Counted from the stretch's first letter, positions 7,149-15,014 are shown. The stretch is DNA of 17,589 bases from RGIG8748 sp045578205 (GCA_045578205.1 JAZNJU010000182.1:1-17589); one strand, 5' to 3'. Made by a program: numbers and translations. The notes: a model not told the origin generated them from the sequence alone.

Positions 7149-7967
7149 ATGCTCAAACAACGACTTATGGTAGGTGTAATCGGAGGAGTATTCATGATAT
7201 TGGTACTCCTTGCCAATGTGAACATAATTTCTCTTGTCGTAGGACTTATTGCAGTGATAGGTCTCAGTGAAATTTACAACGCCACCGGCATTTTAAAAAC
7301 TCAGAACAAACTTTGTATATTCAGTTATGTTTATACACTTTTCACTTTCTTGATTTTGGGATTTGCCAAAAATCCTTCCACAGTTCTTGGTATGCTATTG
7401 TTTATATACCTTTTCTTACTGTTGGTTTATTACATTTTCAACCATGAAACTTGTGATTTTCATTCTGTGAGCAGTCTGTTCTTTCAGACAATATATGTAA
7501 CGGCTCTTTTCGCACACATAATTTTGGTTAGGCGTCTTTCTTTCGGAAAGTACACCATGTGGTTCATATTTGTCACCGCCTGGCTCTCCGATACACTTGC
7601 ATATGCAGTTGGGCTTAAATTCGGAAGGAACAAACTCATACCCTCTGTAAGTCCCAAGAAGACTGTTGAGGGTGCAATCGGCGGCCTTGCCGGCTCACTT
7701 ATTTTTAATTTGATTTACGGTATTATATGCTCCGTAGCATTCAAATTAAATGTTAATTATCTTGCACTTATACTTATGGCTCTTGTTGCAGGTGCTGTTT
7801 CACAACTTGGAGATTTGTCTGCTTCGTGCATCAAAAGAGAGTATAACCTCAAGGATTACAGCAATCTTCTTCCCGGTCACGGAGGAATTCTGGACAGATT
7901 TGATTCCGTCCTCTTTGTAGCACCGGCGATATATTATTTTGTGGTTATTTTCCCTGTAATCGCATAA
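7149..7967 (+). CDS. cdsA: Phosphatidate cytidylyltransferase (CDP-diglyceride synthase)
   Basis: Integral membrane enzyme making CDP-diacylglycerol from phosphatidic acid and CTP, the branch point to anionic and zwitterionic phospholipids. The product is 272 residues with several hydrophobic segments, starting with residues about 8-45 and continuing through residues about 55-150. The family signature is complete near the C-terminus: S-C-I-K-R, then K-D, then PGHGGILDRFDS. An upstream conserved stretch reads SDTLAYAVGLKFGRNKL, followed by SPKKTVEG. The start is set by GGAGGGG (7136-7142), 6 bases before the ATG, inside the end of uppS. One base separates the two genes, suggesting coupled translation. 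It uses CTP, downstream of the UMP kinase in the same operon. Confidence 0.96.
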   Translation: MLKQRLMVGVIGGVFMILVLLANVNIISLVVGLIAVIGLSEIYNATGILKTQNKLCIFSYVYTLFTFLILGFAKNPSTVLGMLLFIYLFLLLVYYIFNHETCDFHSVSSLFFQTIYVTALFAHIILVRRLSFGKYTMWFIFVTAWLSDTLAYAVGLKFGRNKLIPSVSPKKTVEGAIGGLAGSLIFNLIYGIICSVAFKLNVNYLALILMALVAGAVSQLGDLSASCIKREYNLKDYSNLLPGHGGILDRFDSVLFVAPAIYYFVVIFPVIA

Positions 7968-7982
7968 AATAGGGGATATAGT

Positions 7983-9131
7983 ATGAAAAATCTTGCATTA
8001 TTAGGTTCTACAGGTTCTATAGGCAGACAATGTCTGGAAGTTGCCGATAGTCAGAACGACATAAACATAGTCGCCTTATCTGCAAATTCAAACGTGAAAT
8101 TACTCTCTGAACAGGCTCATAAATATAAGCCTGCGGCAGTTTGTATTTGCGATAAGAACAGATACTCCGAACTGAAACTTGCTCTTTCGGATACAGATGT
8201 TAAGATTTATGCGGGTGAAGAAGGACTGTCTGAAATCTCATGTCACCGTGATGCTCAGATGGTTCTTACCGCAGTGGTAGGAAGTATAGGTCTAAAAAGT
8301 ACGGTTGACGCCATAGAAAACGGAAAGAGAATACTCCTTGCCAACAAGGAGACTCTTGTTACGGGCGGAGAATTTATAATGCCTCTGGCAAAAAAACACA
8401 AAGTTGATATAATACCCGTAGACAGTGAGCACTGTGCTATATTTCAATCTTTAAAATCAGGAACTCACTCTGAAATAGACAAACTTCTCATCACTTGTTC
8501 GGGTGGTCCGTTTTATGGCAAGTCTATAGACGAACTTCAAAATATCAAGGCATCCGATGCACTCAAACATCCCAATTGGAATATGGGTGCCAAAATAACA
8601 ATTGACTCGGCAACACTTATGAACAAAGGGCTCGAAATTATAGAGGCAAAATGGCTGTTTGATGTTGATATTTCCGATATAGAAGTTTATGTCCATAGAC
8701 AAAGTATTGTGCACTCAATGGTTGAATTCAAAGACGGCTCTGTAATTGCACAACTTGGAGTTCCCGATATGAGACTTCCGATTCAGTATGCAATAAATTA
8801 TCCTGAACGCTTCGACAGAATCGGGGAGAGGCTTAATCTGTACGCTATACAGACACTAACTTTTGAGCGCGCCGACACTGACGCTTTCAGGTGTTTGGAT
8901 ATTGCTGTGTCTGTTGCACGCGAGGGCGGTATTATGCCAACTGTTATGAATGCCGCCAATGAAATTGCAGTTGAGGCTTTCCTTGGTGACAGAATTGGAT
9001 TCGTGCAAATTGCTGATGTGGTAGAAACTGTTATCAATAAGTTTAAAAACACAGAAGTTACTCTTAATTCTGTTCTTCAAAATGACAATCTGGCGCGCCA
9101 AATGACACGTGAAATAATAGAAAGGATGTAA
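7983..9131 (+). CDS. dxr: 1-deoxy-D-xylulose 5-phosphate reductoisomerase
   Basis: NADPH- and divalent-metal-dependent enzyme of the MEP pathway, converting DXP to 2-C-methyl-D-erythritol 4-phosphate for isoprenoid synthesis; the target of fosmidomycin. The product is 382 residues, a normal length. It has the nucleotide-binding LGSTGSIGRQ (residues 7-16), LLANKETLVTGGE, metal ligands in IPVDSEH (Asp147, Glu149), and the substrate-binding SATLMNKGLEIIEAKWLF segment. It also has the C-terminal-half VHRQSIVHSMVEF motif. The loop TCSGGPF has Cys172, where Ala or Gly is usual. AGGGGA (7971-7976) precedes the ATG. It lies 15 bases after cdsA and 2 bases before rseP. This shows the organism uses the MEP route. 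Confidence 0.97.
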   Translation: MKNLALLGSTGSIGRQCLEVADSQNDINIVALSANSNVKLLSEQAHKYKPAAVCICDKNRYSELKLALSDTDVKIYAGEEGLSEISCHRDAQMVLTAVVGSIGLKSTVDAIENGKRILLANKETLVTGGEFIMPLAKKHKVDIIPVDSEHCAIFQSLKSGTHSEIDKLLITCSGGPFYGKSIDELQNIKASDALKHPNWNMGAKITIDSATLMNKGLEIIEAKWLFDVDISDIEVYVHRQSIVHSMVEFKDGSVIAQLGVPDMRLPIQYAINYPERFDRIGERLNLYAIQTLTFERADTDAFRCLDIAVSVAREGGIMPTVMNAANEIAVEAFLGDRIGFVQIADVVETVINKFKNTEVTLNSVLQNDNLARQMTREIIERM

Positions 9132-9133
9132 CC

Positions 9134-10177
9134 ATGCTCACGGCTGTATACACAATAATCGTTTTTTGCCTTATAATTTCAGTGCACGAGTTCGGTCATT
9201 TTGCAGTAAGTAAATTAACGGGAATGACTGTCCACGAATTTTCAATCGGAATGGGTCCCAAACTCTTTAACCATCATGGCAAAAATACTGATTATTCCCT
9301 GAGGCTTCTTCCTATAGGCGGATATGTCAAGTTGGAAGGGGAAGATGAGGCATCAGATGATATAAATGCTTTTTGCAACAAAAAACCATGGCAAAGGTTG
9401 TGTGTGCTTTTTGCCGGTGCATTTATGAATTTTGTGTTGGGCTTTGTACTTTTTATTATTCTTTTTTCTTGCTCCAATGGTATAACTTCATCCAAAGTTG
9501 GGGAAGTAATTAAAAACACCCCTTTTAGCGAAAACGGTATTCTTGCCGGAGATGAAATTATTCGTATGGAGGGCGAAAACTATTCTTCAAATATACACAC
9601 ATATAACGACATCAATTATTTTGTAAGCAGAAACGGTGACGGTGCTTGCAAAATTACTTTCGAACGCAATGGGCAGAGATTTGTAAAAGTAATTGAGCCC
9701 AAATATATTAAAAATGAAAACAGAAAGTTATTTGGGTTTGTTCCCAAAGTGGAAAAACCCGGTTTTTCGAATGTTTTAAGTTCTTCATATCACCAGAGTT
9801 TGTTTGTGATTAAGGTGGTGGCAACATCTTTTGCGCAATTGTTTTCCGGCGGAGTATCGCTTTCCGATATGAGCGGTCCCGTTGGGATTATAAACGAAAT
9901 AGGTAATGCTGCAAAAGACGGAATGGCAGATAGTTTTCTTGTGAGTCTTTTGAACGTTTTGAGCCTTGCCGCACTTATAAGCATCAACCTCGGTGTTGTT
10001 AATCTTCTTCCGTTGCCTGCGTTGGATGGGGGAAGAATATTGTTTATACTGATTGAACTTATACGTCGAAAACCCATAAGCAAAGAAAAGGAAGGTATGT
10101 TCCATTTTGTTGGTTTTGTACTGCTTATTGCGCTTATGATTGCCATAACTTTTTTTGATATCGGAAGATTATTCTGA
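9134..10177 (+). CDS. rseP: RIP zinc metalloprotease (site-2 protease) RseP/RasP family
   Basis: Membrane-embedded zinc protease that cleaves transmembrane segments, classically of anti-sigma factors and leftover signal peptides. The product is 347 residues. Zinc-binding HEFGH is at residues 18-22 inside the first membrane helix, and the third ligand is Asp298 in LDGG (NLLPLPALDGG). A second hydrophobic segment (about 91-112) precedes a single PDZ domain (about 115-200), with more membrane helices to the C-terminus. The ribosome binding site AAAGGATG overlaps the end of dxr. The gene keeps the conserved uppS-cdsA-dxr-rseP order. A possible substrate is the single-span probable anti-sigma protein at 12434-13309, but that is inference from distance and type only. 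Confidence 0.95.
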   Translation: MLTAVYTIIVFCLIISVHEFGHFAVSKLTGMTVHEFSIGMGPKLFNHHGKNTDYSLRLLPIGGYVKLEGEDEASDDINAFCNKKPWQRLCVLFAGAFMNFVLGFVLFIILFSCSNGITSSKVGEVIKNTPFSENGILAGDEIIRMEGENYSSNIHTYNDINYFVSRNGDGACKITFERNGQRFVKVIEPKYIKNENRKLFGFVPKVEKPGFSNVLSSSYHQSLFVIKVVATSFAQLFSGGVSLSDMSGPVGIINEIGNAAKDGMADSFLVSLLNVLSLAALISINLGVVNLLPLPALDGGRILFILIELIRRKPISKEKEGMFHFVGFVLLIALMIAITFFDIGRLF

Positions 10178-10204
10178 TAGTTTTATTAGAAACGGAGGCA
10201 AATT

Positions 10205-11869
10205 GTGGCAAAAAAATCTAAACTGAAAATTATTCCTTTGGGCGGCCTGGATGAAATCGGAAAAAACATCACCGCCATCGAGTATGGAAATGACATACTG
10301 ATTATTGATTGCGGTATGGCTTTTCCGGATGAAGAACTTTTGGGTATTGATGTTGTAATACCTGATTTTTCCTATGTCATTAAAAATCAGGACAGGGTAA
10401 GAGCCATTGTCCTTACACACGGTCACGAAGACCATATAGGCGGCTTGCCTTATCTTTTGAAAGAAATCAATGTGCCGGTTTACGGTACCAACCTGACATT
10501 GGGTCTGGTGCAGAACAAGTTAAAAGAACATAATCTTCTTGCCGGAAGCAATCTTAACATTGTCCATCCAGGTGATGTAATAAAACTGGGAGTATTCGGA
10601 GTGGAATTTATCCGTTCGAATCACTCCATTGCAGACGCAGTTGCATTGGCGATACACACACCTCTTGGCGTGGTTGTACACACGGGCGATTTTAAGATAG
10701 ACTCAACACCCATCGACGGGGAAATGATAGATTTAACCAGACTTGGTGAACTTGGTAAGCGCGGAGTGTTGGCACTGATGAGCGACAGTACCAATGCTGA
10801 ACGTCCCGGAATGACTATGTCCGAAAGATTGGTCGGACATACTTTTGATACGGTGTTTAAATCCACAGACAGAAGAATTATTGTAGCAACTTTCGCTTCT
10901 AATGTTCACAGAATACAGCAGATAATCAATGCTGCTCACGAAAACAAGAGAAAAGTTGCTGTTTCCGGAAGAAGCATGCTCAATCTCATCGAAGTTGCTT
11001 CTAATTTGGGATACCTCAAATTGTATGACAATGTACTTATAGATATCGATGCCATAAATAAATATCAACCCAATCAACTGGTCATAATTACAACCGGAAG
11101 TCAGGGTGAACCTATGAGTGCTCTGTATCGTATGGCGTACAATGAGCATCGCAAAGTGGATATTACACAGGGTGATTTGGTAATTGTTTCCGCAAATCCG
11201 ATTCCCGGAAATGAAAAACTTGTTTCCAATGTTGTTAATGAACTTTCCAAAAAAGGAGCAGAAGTTATTCACGAAAGGGATGCAAATGTTCATGTGTCCG
11301 GGCACGCATGCCAGGAAGAACTGAAAATGATTATTGCTCTTACCAAACCAAAATATTTCATACCTGTTCACGGCGAATTCACTCATCTTAAGAAGCACGC
11401 GGAATTGGCTACCCTTCTTGGAATCGCGCCTGGAAATATCTATATTCTGTCAAACGGAAAAGTTCTTGAAATTTCCAATAACTCCTCAAAGGCGACAGAA
11501 ACCGTTAGCGCAGGACGAGTGCTTGTAGATGGTCTCGGAGTTGGCGATGTAGGAAACATCGTCCTTCGTGACAGAAAACATCTTGCAGAAGACGGAATTA
11601 TCGTCATAGTGGTTTCCATAGACAGTGAAAGCGGATGTATTATATCAGGTCCCGATGTTATATCCAGAGGGTTCGTGTATGTGCGTGAATCAGAACTTCT
11701 TATGGATGAAATACGAACTGTGGCAAAATCCTGTCTGGAATCGTGTGAAAAAAATAAAATACGTGATTGGAATACAATTAAGACAAACATCAAGGCAAAA
11801 GTTTCCGAGCGCCTTTATGCAGAAACAAAGCGTAAACCCATGGTACTTCCCGTGATTATGGAAGTGTGA
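10205..11869 (+). CDS. rnjA: Ribonuclease J
   Basis: Metallo-beta-lactamase/beta-CASP ribonuclease with 5'-to-3' exonuclease and endonuclease activity, central to mRNA decay and rRNA maturation in Firmicutes. The product is 554 residues, typical of RNase J1 and J2. The zinc motif HGHEDH is at residues 72-77. Beta-CASP features include TTGSQGEPMSAL, NPIPGNE, HVSGHA and FIPVHGE. A C-terminal domain of about 100 residues follows. The start is GTG, 6 bases after GGAGG (10194-10198). All catalytic histidines are present, so it resembles the active paralogue. It is last in the operon, 27 bases after rseP, in the place where ispG is often found. J1 versus J2 cannot be decided here. A terminator follows. 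Confidence 0.94.
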   Translation: MAKKSKLKIIPLGGLDEIGKNITAIEYGNDILIIDCGMAFPDEELLGIDVVIPDFSYVIKNQDRVRAIVLTHGHEDHIGGLPYLLKEINVPVYGTNLTLGLVQNKLKEHNLLAGSNLNIVHPGDVIKLGVFGVEFIRSNHSIADAVALAIHTPLGVVVHTGDFKIDSTPIDGEMIDLTRLGELGKRGVLALMSDSTNAERPGMTMSERLVGHTFDTVFKSTDRRIIVATFASNVHRIQQIINAAHENKRKVAVSGRSMLNLIEVASNLGYLKLYDNVLIDIDAINKYQPNQLVIITTGSQGEPMSALYRMAYNEHRKVDITQGDLVIVSANPIPGNEKLVSNVVNELSKKGAEVIHERDANVHVSGHACQEELKMIIALTKPKYFIPVHGEFTHLKKHAELATLLGIAPGNIYILSNGKVLEISNNSSKATETVSAGRVLVDGLGVGDVGNIVLRDRKHLAEDGIIVIVVSIDSESGCIISGPDVISRGFVYVRESELLMDEIRTVAKSCLESCEKNKIRDWNTIKTNIKAKVSERLYAETKRKPMVLPVIMEV

Positions 11870-11880
11870 TAAGTTTTTTG

Positions 11881-11908
11881 AGGCGGATTCTAAAAATCCG
11901 CCTTTTTT
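11881..11908 (+). terminator. Intrinsic terminator of the pyrH-rnjA operon
   Basis: AGGCGGATT (11881-11889) pairs with AATCCGCCT (11895-11903) around a 5-base loop, followed by six T's (11903-11908). It begins 11 bases after the rnjA stop codon and is the strongest end point of the seven-gene unit. Confidence 0.92.
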
Positions 11909-11937
11909 GCAACCTTTTGACATAGTTAAAAGTATTA
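11908..11937 (+). promoter_or_regulatory. Candidate ECF-sigma-type promoter, possibly autoregulatory
   Basis: TGCAACCTTTT (11908-11918) looks like the AAC-centred -35 of extracytoplasmic-function sigma promoters. AGTATT (11931-11936) stands about 17 bases further on, where the short -10 would be. A TTGACA (11917-11922) overlaps it, but no -10 at 17 bases fits, because it would collide with the ribosome binding site. ECF genes often transcribe themselves, which supports the first reading. Confidence 0.42.
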
Positions 11938-11958
11938 CATAAAGAGGGAGGAATTTCC

Positions 11959-12450
11959 GTGGCAGAATTTAGCGATAACACCGCTTACAAACATGCTATA
12001 GTAGAAAAGTATTTTGATACTGTCTACAGGCTTGCTTTGTCGCAAACACGGGATTCCCGTAGGGCAGATGATGTTCTGCAGGAAGTTTTCCTGCGCTACA
12101 TAAAAACTGATAAAGTTTTTGAAAGCGAAGAACATATTAAAGCCTGGCTTTTAAGAGTTACCATGAATTGCAGTAAAAGTTCCTTTACTGATACATGGCA
12201 CAAAAAAACAGTCCCTCTTACCGAAGATATATCTTTTGAAATGCCTGAGCAGGAAGAACTGTATGTTACAGTTGCGAAACTGCCAAAAAAGTACAGGAGC
12301 GTAATACATCTCTTTTACTATGAAGATATGTCTGTCAGAGAAATTGCCCGATGTTTGAACGTAAAGGAAAGTACTGTTAAATCTCAACTTCATCGCGGCA
12401 GGGAGATGCTCAAAGAAATGTTGAAAGGAAGGTATGAACTTGAATTTTAA
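11959..12450 (+). CDS. ECF-family RNA polymerase sigma factor
   Basis: Sigma-70 family factor of the small extracytoplasmic-function type (163 residues, only regions 2 and 4). Region 2 spans about residues 15-75, including YFDTVYRLALSQ and the DDVLQEVFLRY core-binding helix. Region 4 spans about 105-155: LPKKYRSVIHLFYYEDMS, then the helix-turn-helix VREIARCLNVKESTVKSQLHRGR. It probably directs polymerase to a small regulon in response to an envelope signal. The start is GTG, 7 bases after GGGAGG (11946-11951). Its last 17 bases overlap the next gene, so the two are translationally coupled. That arrangement is typical of sigma/anti-sigma pairs. The exact ECF group cannot be assigned by eye. 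Confidence 0.92.
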   Translation: MAEFSDNTAYKHAIVEKYFDTVYRLALSQTRDSRRADDVLQEVFLRYIKTDKVFESEEHIKAWLLRVTMNCSKSSFTDTWHKKTVPLTEDISFEMPEQEELYVTVAKLPKKYRSVIHLFYYEDMSVREIARCLNVKESTVKSQLHRGREMLKEMLKGRYELEF

Positions 12451-13309
12451 AGATGTGTACAAATCTTCTAACGATTGCATCAAAGCGGATAGAAATCTTA
12501 TGGAAGATATCTTTAAAAAAAGTGAAAAACCCGTTTGGTTCAATTATGGCAGACTGGCGATTTCATGTGCTGCAGTTGTGGTTTGCATTGCTGTGGGTTC
12601 TTTGTTTGTAAAACAAAGTTCACCGACGGTTCCCGGTAAAAAACCGGTTTATAATGAGCCTGTCAAGTCAGGCGAAACTGTAGTTATGCAGGCAGACAGC
12701 GAAAAAGTCAGACTTGGGATTGCTGTCGATGATACGAAAAACGCTGCAAATAAATCGGTCGACAATACCCCGTCGGAAACTTTGCAAACTGAGGTGCCCG
12801 ATGTAGAATCTGACATCAAAGCCGAACCCGAAACTTTTCTTCTCCCGAAAATGGCTTCGGGCGGTTCCGGTGCCGGCGGTACAATGTATGATAGTGTTTC
12901 TCTGGATGAATACGCAAATTATATTGGTATAGATATTTTTAACATAAGCCCGAAACTTCCTGACGGTATGTATATGGTTTTGCCGTCTGAAATCACATTT
13001 GAAAAGAACAGTCAAACGGGTGATATAACGGGCGACCATGTTCAGTTTATTGCTTTGGATAGTAATAATCCAAACAGGATTATTATGACTGAACTTACAA
13101 AATCGGAAGGTGAGATTTCTTCGCTTTTTACTGCAAACACCAACAGTATGGTTACCGTAGATAACGTTGAGGTTGTTGTTATATCTGAAGAAAACACTAT
13201 TAAATCTTGCTTTAAGCACAATGATTTGTGGGTTTTGATTACGTCAATTGATGTGTCAAAGGAAGAGTTTGATGCATTTTTGAATAGTTTAATAAAAAAG
13301 GAGAATTGA
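12434..13309 (+). CDS. Single-span membrane protein, probable anti-sigma factor
   Basis: Not assigned to a family with confidence. The product is 291 residues: a cytoplasmic N-terminus of about 40 residues, one transmembrane helix (about 41-58, LAISCAAVVVCIAVGSLF), then an extracytoplasmic part. That part has a low-complexity region, a Gly/Ser hinge ASGGSGAGGT (141-150), and a folded C-terminal domain of about 140 residues. The C-terminal domain ends in a pattern like DUF4367-type sensor domains: VEVVVISEENTIKSC, then WVLITS and a final helix. The topology and the 17-base overlap with the sigma gene indicate a membrane anti-sigma factor whose outer domain senses a signal. No zinc-finger HxxxCxxC anti-sigma motif is visible. 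ATG is chosen because AAAGGAAGG precedes it. Confidence 0.72.
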   Translation: MNLNFKDVYKSSNDCIKADRNLMEDIFKKSEKPVWFNYGRLAISCAAVVVCIAVGSLFVKQSSPTVPGKKPVYNEPVKSGETVVMQADSEKVRLGIAVDDTKNAANKSVDNTPSETLQTEVPDVESDIKAEPETFLLPKMASGGSGAGGTMYDSVSLDEYANYIGIDIFNISPKLPDGMYMVLPSEITFEKNSQTGDITGDHVQFIALDSNNPNRIIMTELTKSEGEISSLFTANTNSMVTVDNVEVVVISEENTIKSCFKHNDLWVLITSIDVSKEEFDAFLNSLIKKEN

Positions 13310-13310
13310 A

Positions 13311-14252
13311 ATGAAACTAAGAACTATGCTTGCGGCTGCATGTATTGCCGCAACAACACTTTCTGTGGTGGCTTTTGCGGAAAATGATATCATGCTCATT
13401 GCCGAGAATCCTGCAGCAGAAAAGCAAATTTTTGTAAACGGTGAAAAACTTGACGCTTCCTATCTTGAGGACGATGGCGTTGTGATGATTCCTGTCCGTA
13501 AGGTTTGCGAATCATTGGGGTTTACAGTAACTTGGAATAGCGAAACAAATGATGTAGTAGTTGAAAAAATGCCCTTATACTACACATTCAATGTCTACAA
13601 GGACGGATACACTATTTCCAGAACTGCGCCTTACGTTTTGGGAAAAGACCCCCAGGTTGTAAACTGCACTACATACGTACCTCTTTCTTTTGTAAATGAA
13701 ATTCTTCCCTGTGTAGGATTCGCAGAAGATGGTATTGTGAATATTTCTTCCAAACAGGAAAAGGTTCACAACACAGTTGTTTTCAACAGTGAAACCGAGG
13801 GTATGTTAATTGTGTATGATGCAAAACTCGGTGATGTTATTGTCAATGTTTCCGAAGAAACAATCGTGGAGGGTGACCTTTCTGCAATTGAGGCAGGACA
13901 GGTGCTCGATGTTGTTTACGACGATTTTATGACTTTGAGCCTTCCGCCTATAACCAACGCTCTTGAAGTTAAGGTTTTGCAGGGTGAATATGCAGAAAAA
14001 ATCTCATCAGTCATAGTTGAAGTGACATCTGATGAGAATACCAAGGGTATACTTATAGGAAATCCTGAAAATGCAACCGAACAGATTTTTCTGAATGTTT
14101 CCGAAAACACAGTATTGCTTTCCAAGGAAGGCGAAGCAGTTTCTCTTGATGCTTTGCAAAAGGGTATGAAGATAACTTCTGTTGCTTCAAATATGGCTAC
14201 AAGAAGTCTTCCTCCCCAGAGAAACGCATACAGCATACGTGTGACTGAGTAA
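13311..14252 (+). CDS. Exported stalk-domain (copper amine oxidase N-like) protein with duplicated C-terminal module
   Basis: The function is unknown. The product is 313 residues with a signal peptide (residues 1-23, cleavage likely after AFA). Residues about 38-147 match the stalk domain often annotated as copper amine oxidase N-terminal: FVNGEKLD, then VVMIPVRKVCESLG, VTWNSETNDVVV, and a second half with TYVPLSFVNEILP. Two related modules follow. Residues about 164-224 contain VNVSEETIV, an LSAIEAGQVLDV stretch and MTLSLPPITNALEVKV. Residues about 246-312 contain LNVSENTVLL, LDALQKGMKITSV and ATRSLPPQRNAYSIRV. AAGGAG precedes the ATG, inside the end of the anti-sigma gene, 1 base away. The context suggests a wall- or envelope-associated effector or sensor of the sigma system. 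It is not an amine oxidase, as no catalytic domain is present. Confidence 0.85.
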   Translation: MKLRTMLAAACIAATTLSVVAFAENDIMLIAENPAAEKQIFVNGEKLDASYLEDDGVVMIPVRKVCESLGFTVTWNSETNDVVVEKMPLYYTFNVYKDGYTISRTAPYVLGKDPQVVNCTTYVPLSFVNEILPCVGFAEDGIVNISSKQEKVHNTVVFNSETEGMLIVYDAKLGDVIVNVSEETIVEGDLSAIEAGQVLDVVYDDFMTLSLPPITNALEVKVLQGEYAEKISSVIVEVTSDENTKGILIGNPENATEQIFLNVSENTVLLSKEGEAVSLDALQKGMKITSVASNMATRSLPPQRNAYSIRVTE

Positions 14253-14263
14253 AACGAAAAACA

Positions 14264-14301
14264 GCCCGCAGGATTCATATATAATTCCGCGGGCGTTTTT
14301 T
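14264..14301 (+). terminator. Intrinsic terminator of the sigma-factor operon
   Basis: GCCCGC (14264-14269) pairs with GCGGGC (14289-14294), with further imperfect pairing inside, followed by G and six T's. It begins 11 bases after the stalk-protein stop codon. Confidence 0.85.
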
Positions 14302-14333
14302 ATTTGTGTTACAGGAAAATATACAATTAAACC

Positions 14334-14362
14334 TTGACTTTTAAATCTGTGTATGCTATAAT
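14334..14362 (+). promoter_or_regulatory. Extended -10 sigma-A promoter for tRNA-Arg
   Basis: TTGACT (14334-14339), a 17-base spacer and TATAAT (14357-14362), with TG at 14354-14355 (extended -10). The start is predicted near 14369, about 14 bases before the tRNA. Confidence 0.88.
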
Positions 14363-14382
14363 TAGTTCCGTTGTGAAGATAT

Positions 14383-14459
<77 letters not shown>

Positions 14460-14460
14460 A

Positions 14461-14488
14461 AAACTCCGGTCTTTTGACCGGAGTTTTT
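14461..14488. terminator. Bidirectional terminator shared by tRNA-Arg and tadA
   Basis: Perfect 11-bp stem AAACTCCGGTC (14461-14471) with GACCGGAGTTT (14476-14486) and loop TTTT. T's follow on the + strand (14484-14488) and A's precede it (14459-14463), so it can end transcription from both sides. The tadA stop codon (14489-14487) lies in its edge. Confidence 0.9.
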
Positions 14489-14921
14489 ATCTTTTGTTCT
14501 TAAAAAATACTTTCAATATGCTTGCACATTCCTCTTCACGTATTCCGTAATACACATCCGCTTTGTGATTGAAATTCAACTTGTTAAAATCTGTAATTGA
14601 CCCGAAACAACCGCTTTTCGGTTCCATAGCGCCTATGTAGAGCCTCTTTATCTTTGTGTTTATTATTGCACCTGCACACATGGGACAGGGTTCAAGCGTT
14701 ACATACATTTCACAATCCGACAAGTCTTTGTTTTCTGTTTTCTCCAATGCTTTTTGAATGGCAGTCACTTCCGCGTGACAAGTTGAATTACATTTTGCGT
14801 TTGTCTCATTATGGGCCTTTGCAATAACCGTTCCGTTGCGGGTGATTACGCATCCCACAGGAACTTCGTCTTCGCTATATGCTTTTTTGGCTTCTTCAAT
14901 TGCTAAATCCATAAATTTCAA
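14487..14921 (-). CDS. tadA: tRNA-specific adenosine deaminase
   Basis: Zinc-dependent deaminase converting A34 to inosine in the wobble position of tRNA-Arg(ACG). The product is 144 residues, normal for the family (about 145-165). Zinc and catalytic motifs: CHAEV (His49, Glu51 as proton shuttle) and PCPMC (Cys79, Cys82). VPVGCVI and the ITDFNKLNFNH region complete the fold. Cys48 before the catalytic His replaces the more usual Ala. The best start is TTG (14921-14919), 9 bases after AAGGA; the first ATG (14912) would be 18 bases away and would cut the conserved N-terminal helix. It converges on its substrate tRNA gene across a shared terminator. Other cytidine/guanine deaminases share HAE and PCxxC, but the length and PCPMCAGA favour TadA. 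Confidence 0.94.
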   Translation of the reverse strand: MKFMDLAIEEAKKAYSEDEVPVGCVITRNGTVIAKAHNETNAKCNSTCHAEVTAIQKALEKTENKDLSDCEMYVTLEPCPMCAGAIINTKIKRLYIGAMEPKSGCFGSITDFNKLNFNHKADVYYGIREEECASILKVFFKNKR

Positions 14922-14945
14922 AATAATCAGTCCTTCATAAAACTA

Positions 14946-14975
14946 TTGAAATTCTATTATAAGATATGTTATTAT
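14946..14975 (+). promoter_or_regulatory. Candidate extended -10 promoter for the dgt-hydrogenase operon
   Basis: TTGAAA (14946-14951) and TATTAT (14970-14975) are separated by 18 bases, with TG at 14967-14968 (extended -10). The predicted start is near 14982, giving a leader of about 33 bases to the chosen dgt ATG. It lies back to back with the tadA promoter. Confidence 0.55.
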
Positions 14976-14984
14976 TAATGTGTA
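14956..14984 (-). promoter_or_regulatory. Candidate promoter for tadA
   Basis: On the minus strand, TATAAT (14961-14956) is preceded by TACACA (14984-14979) with a 17-base spacer. The -10 is perfect and the -35 weak (4 of 6). The start is predicted near 14949. It overlaps the divergent dgt promoter, so the two may compete. Confidence 0.6.
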
Positions 14985-15014
14985 GAATAAAATATGTGCA
15001 AAAGGATGAAACGG

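Noticed and set aside
10733..11398. 221-codon minus-strand frame opposite rnjA
   Set aside because: Antisense to the conserved RNase J core; composition is typical of a reverse-frame artefact.
11917..11945. Ordinary sigma-A promoter using TTGACA at 11917
   Set aside because: A -10 at 17 bases would be TAAAGA at 11940-11945, putting the RNA start after the ribosome binding site. The ECF-type reading fits better.
12668..13219. 183-codon minus-strand frame opposite the probable anti-sigma gene
   Set aside because: The plus-strand gene has a ribosome binding site, membrane helix and operon fit; the minus frame has none of these.
13422..13752. Copper amine oxidase activity for the stalk-domain protein
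   Set aside because: Only the N-terminal-type stalk domain is present; no catalytic domain or topaquinone site exists in 313 residues.
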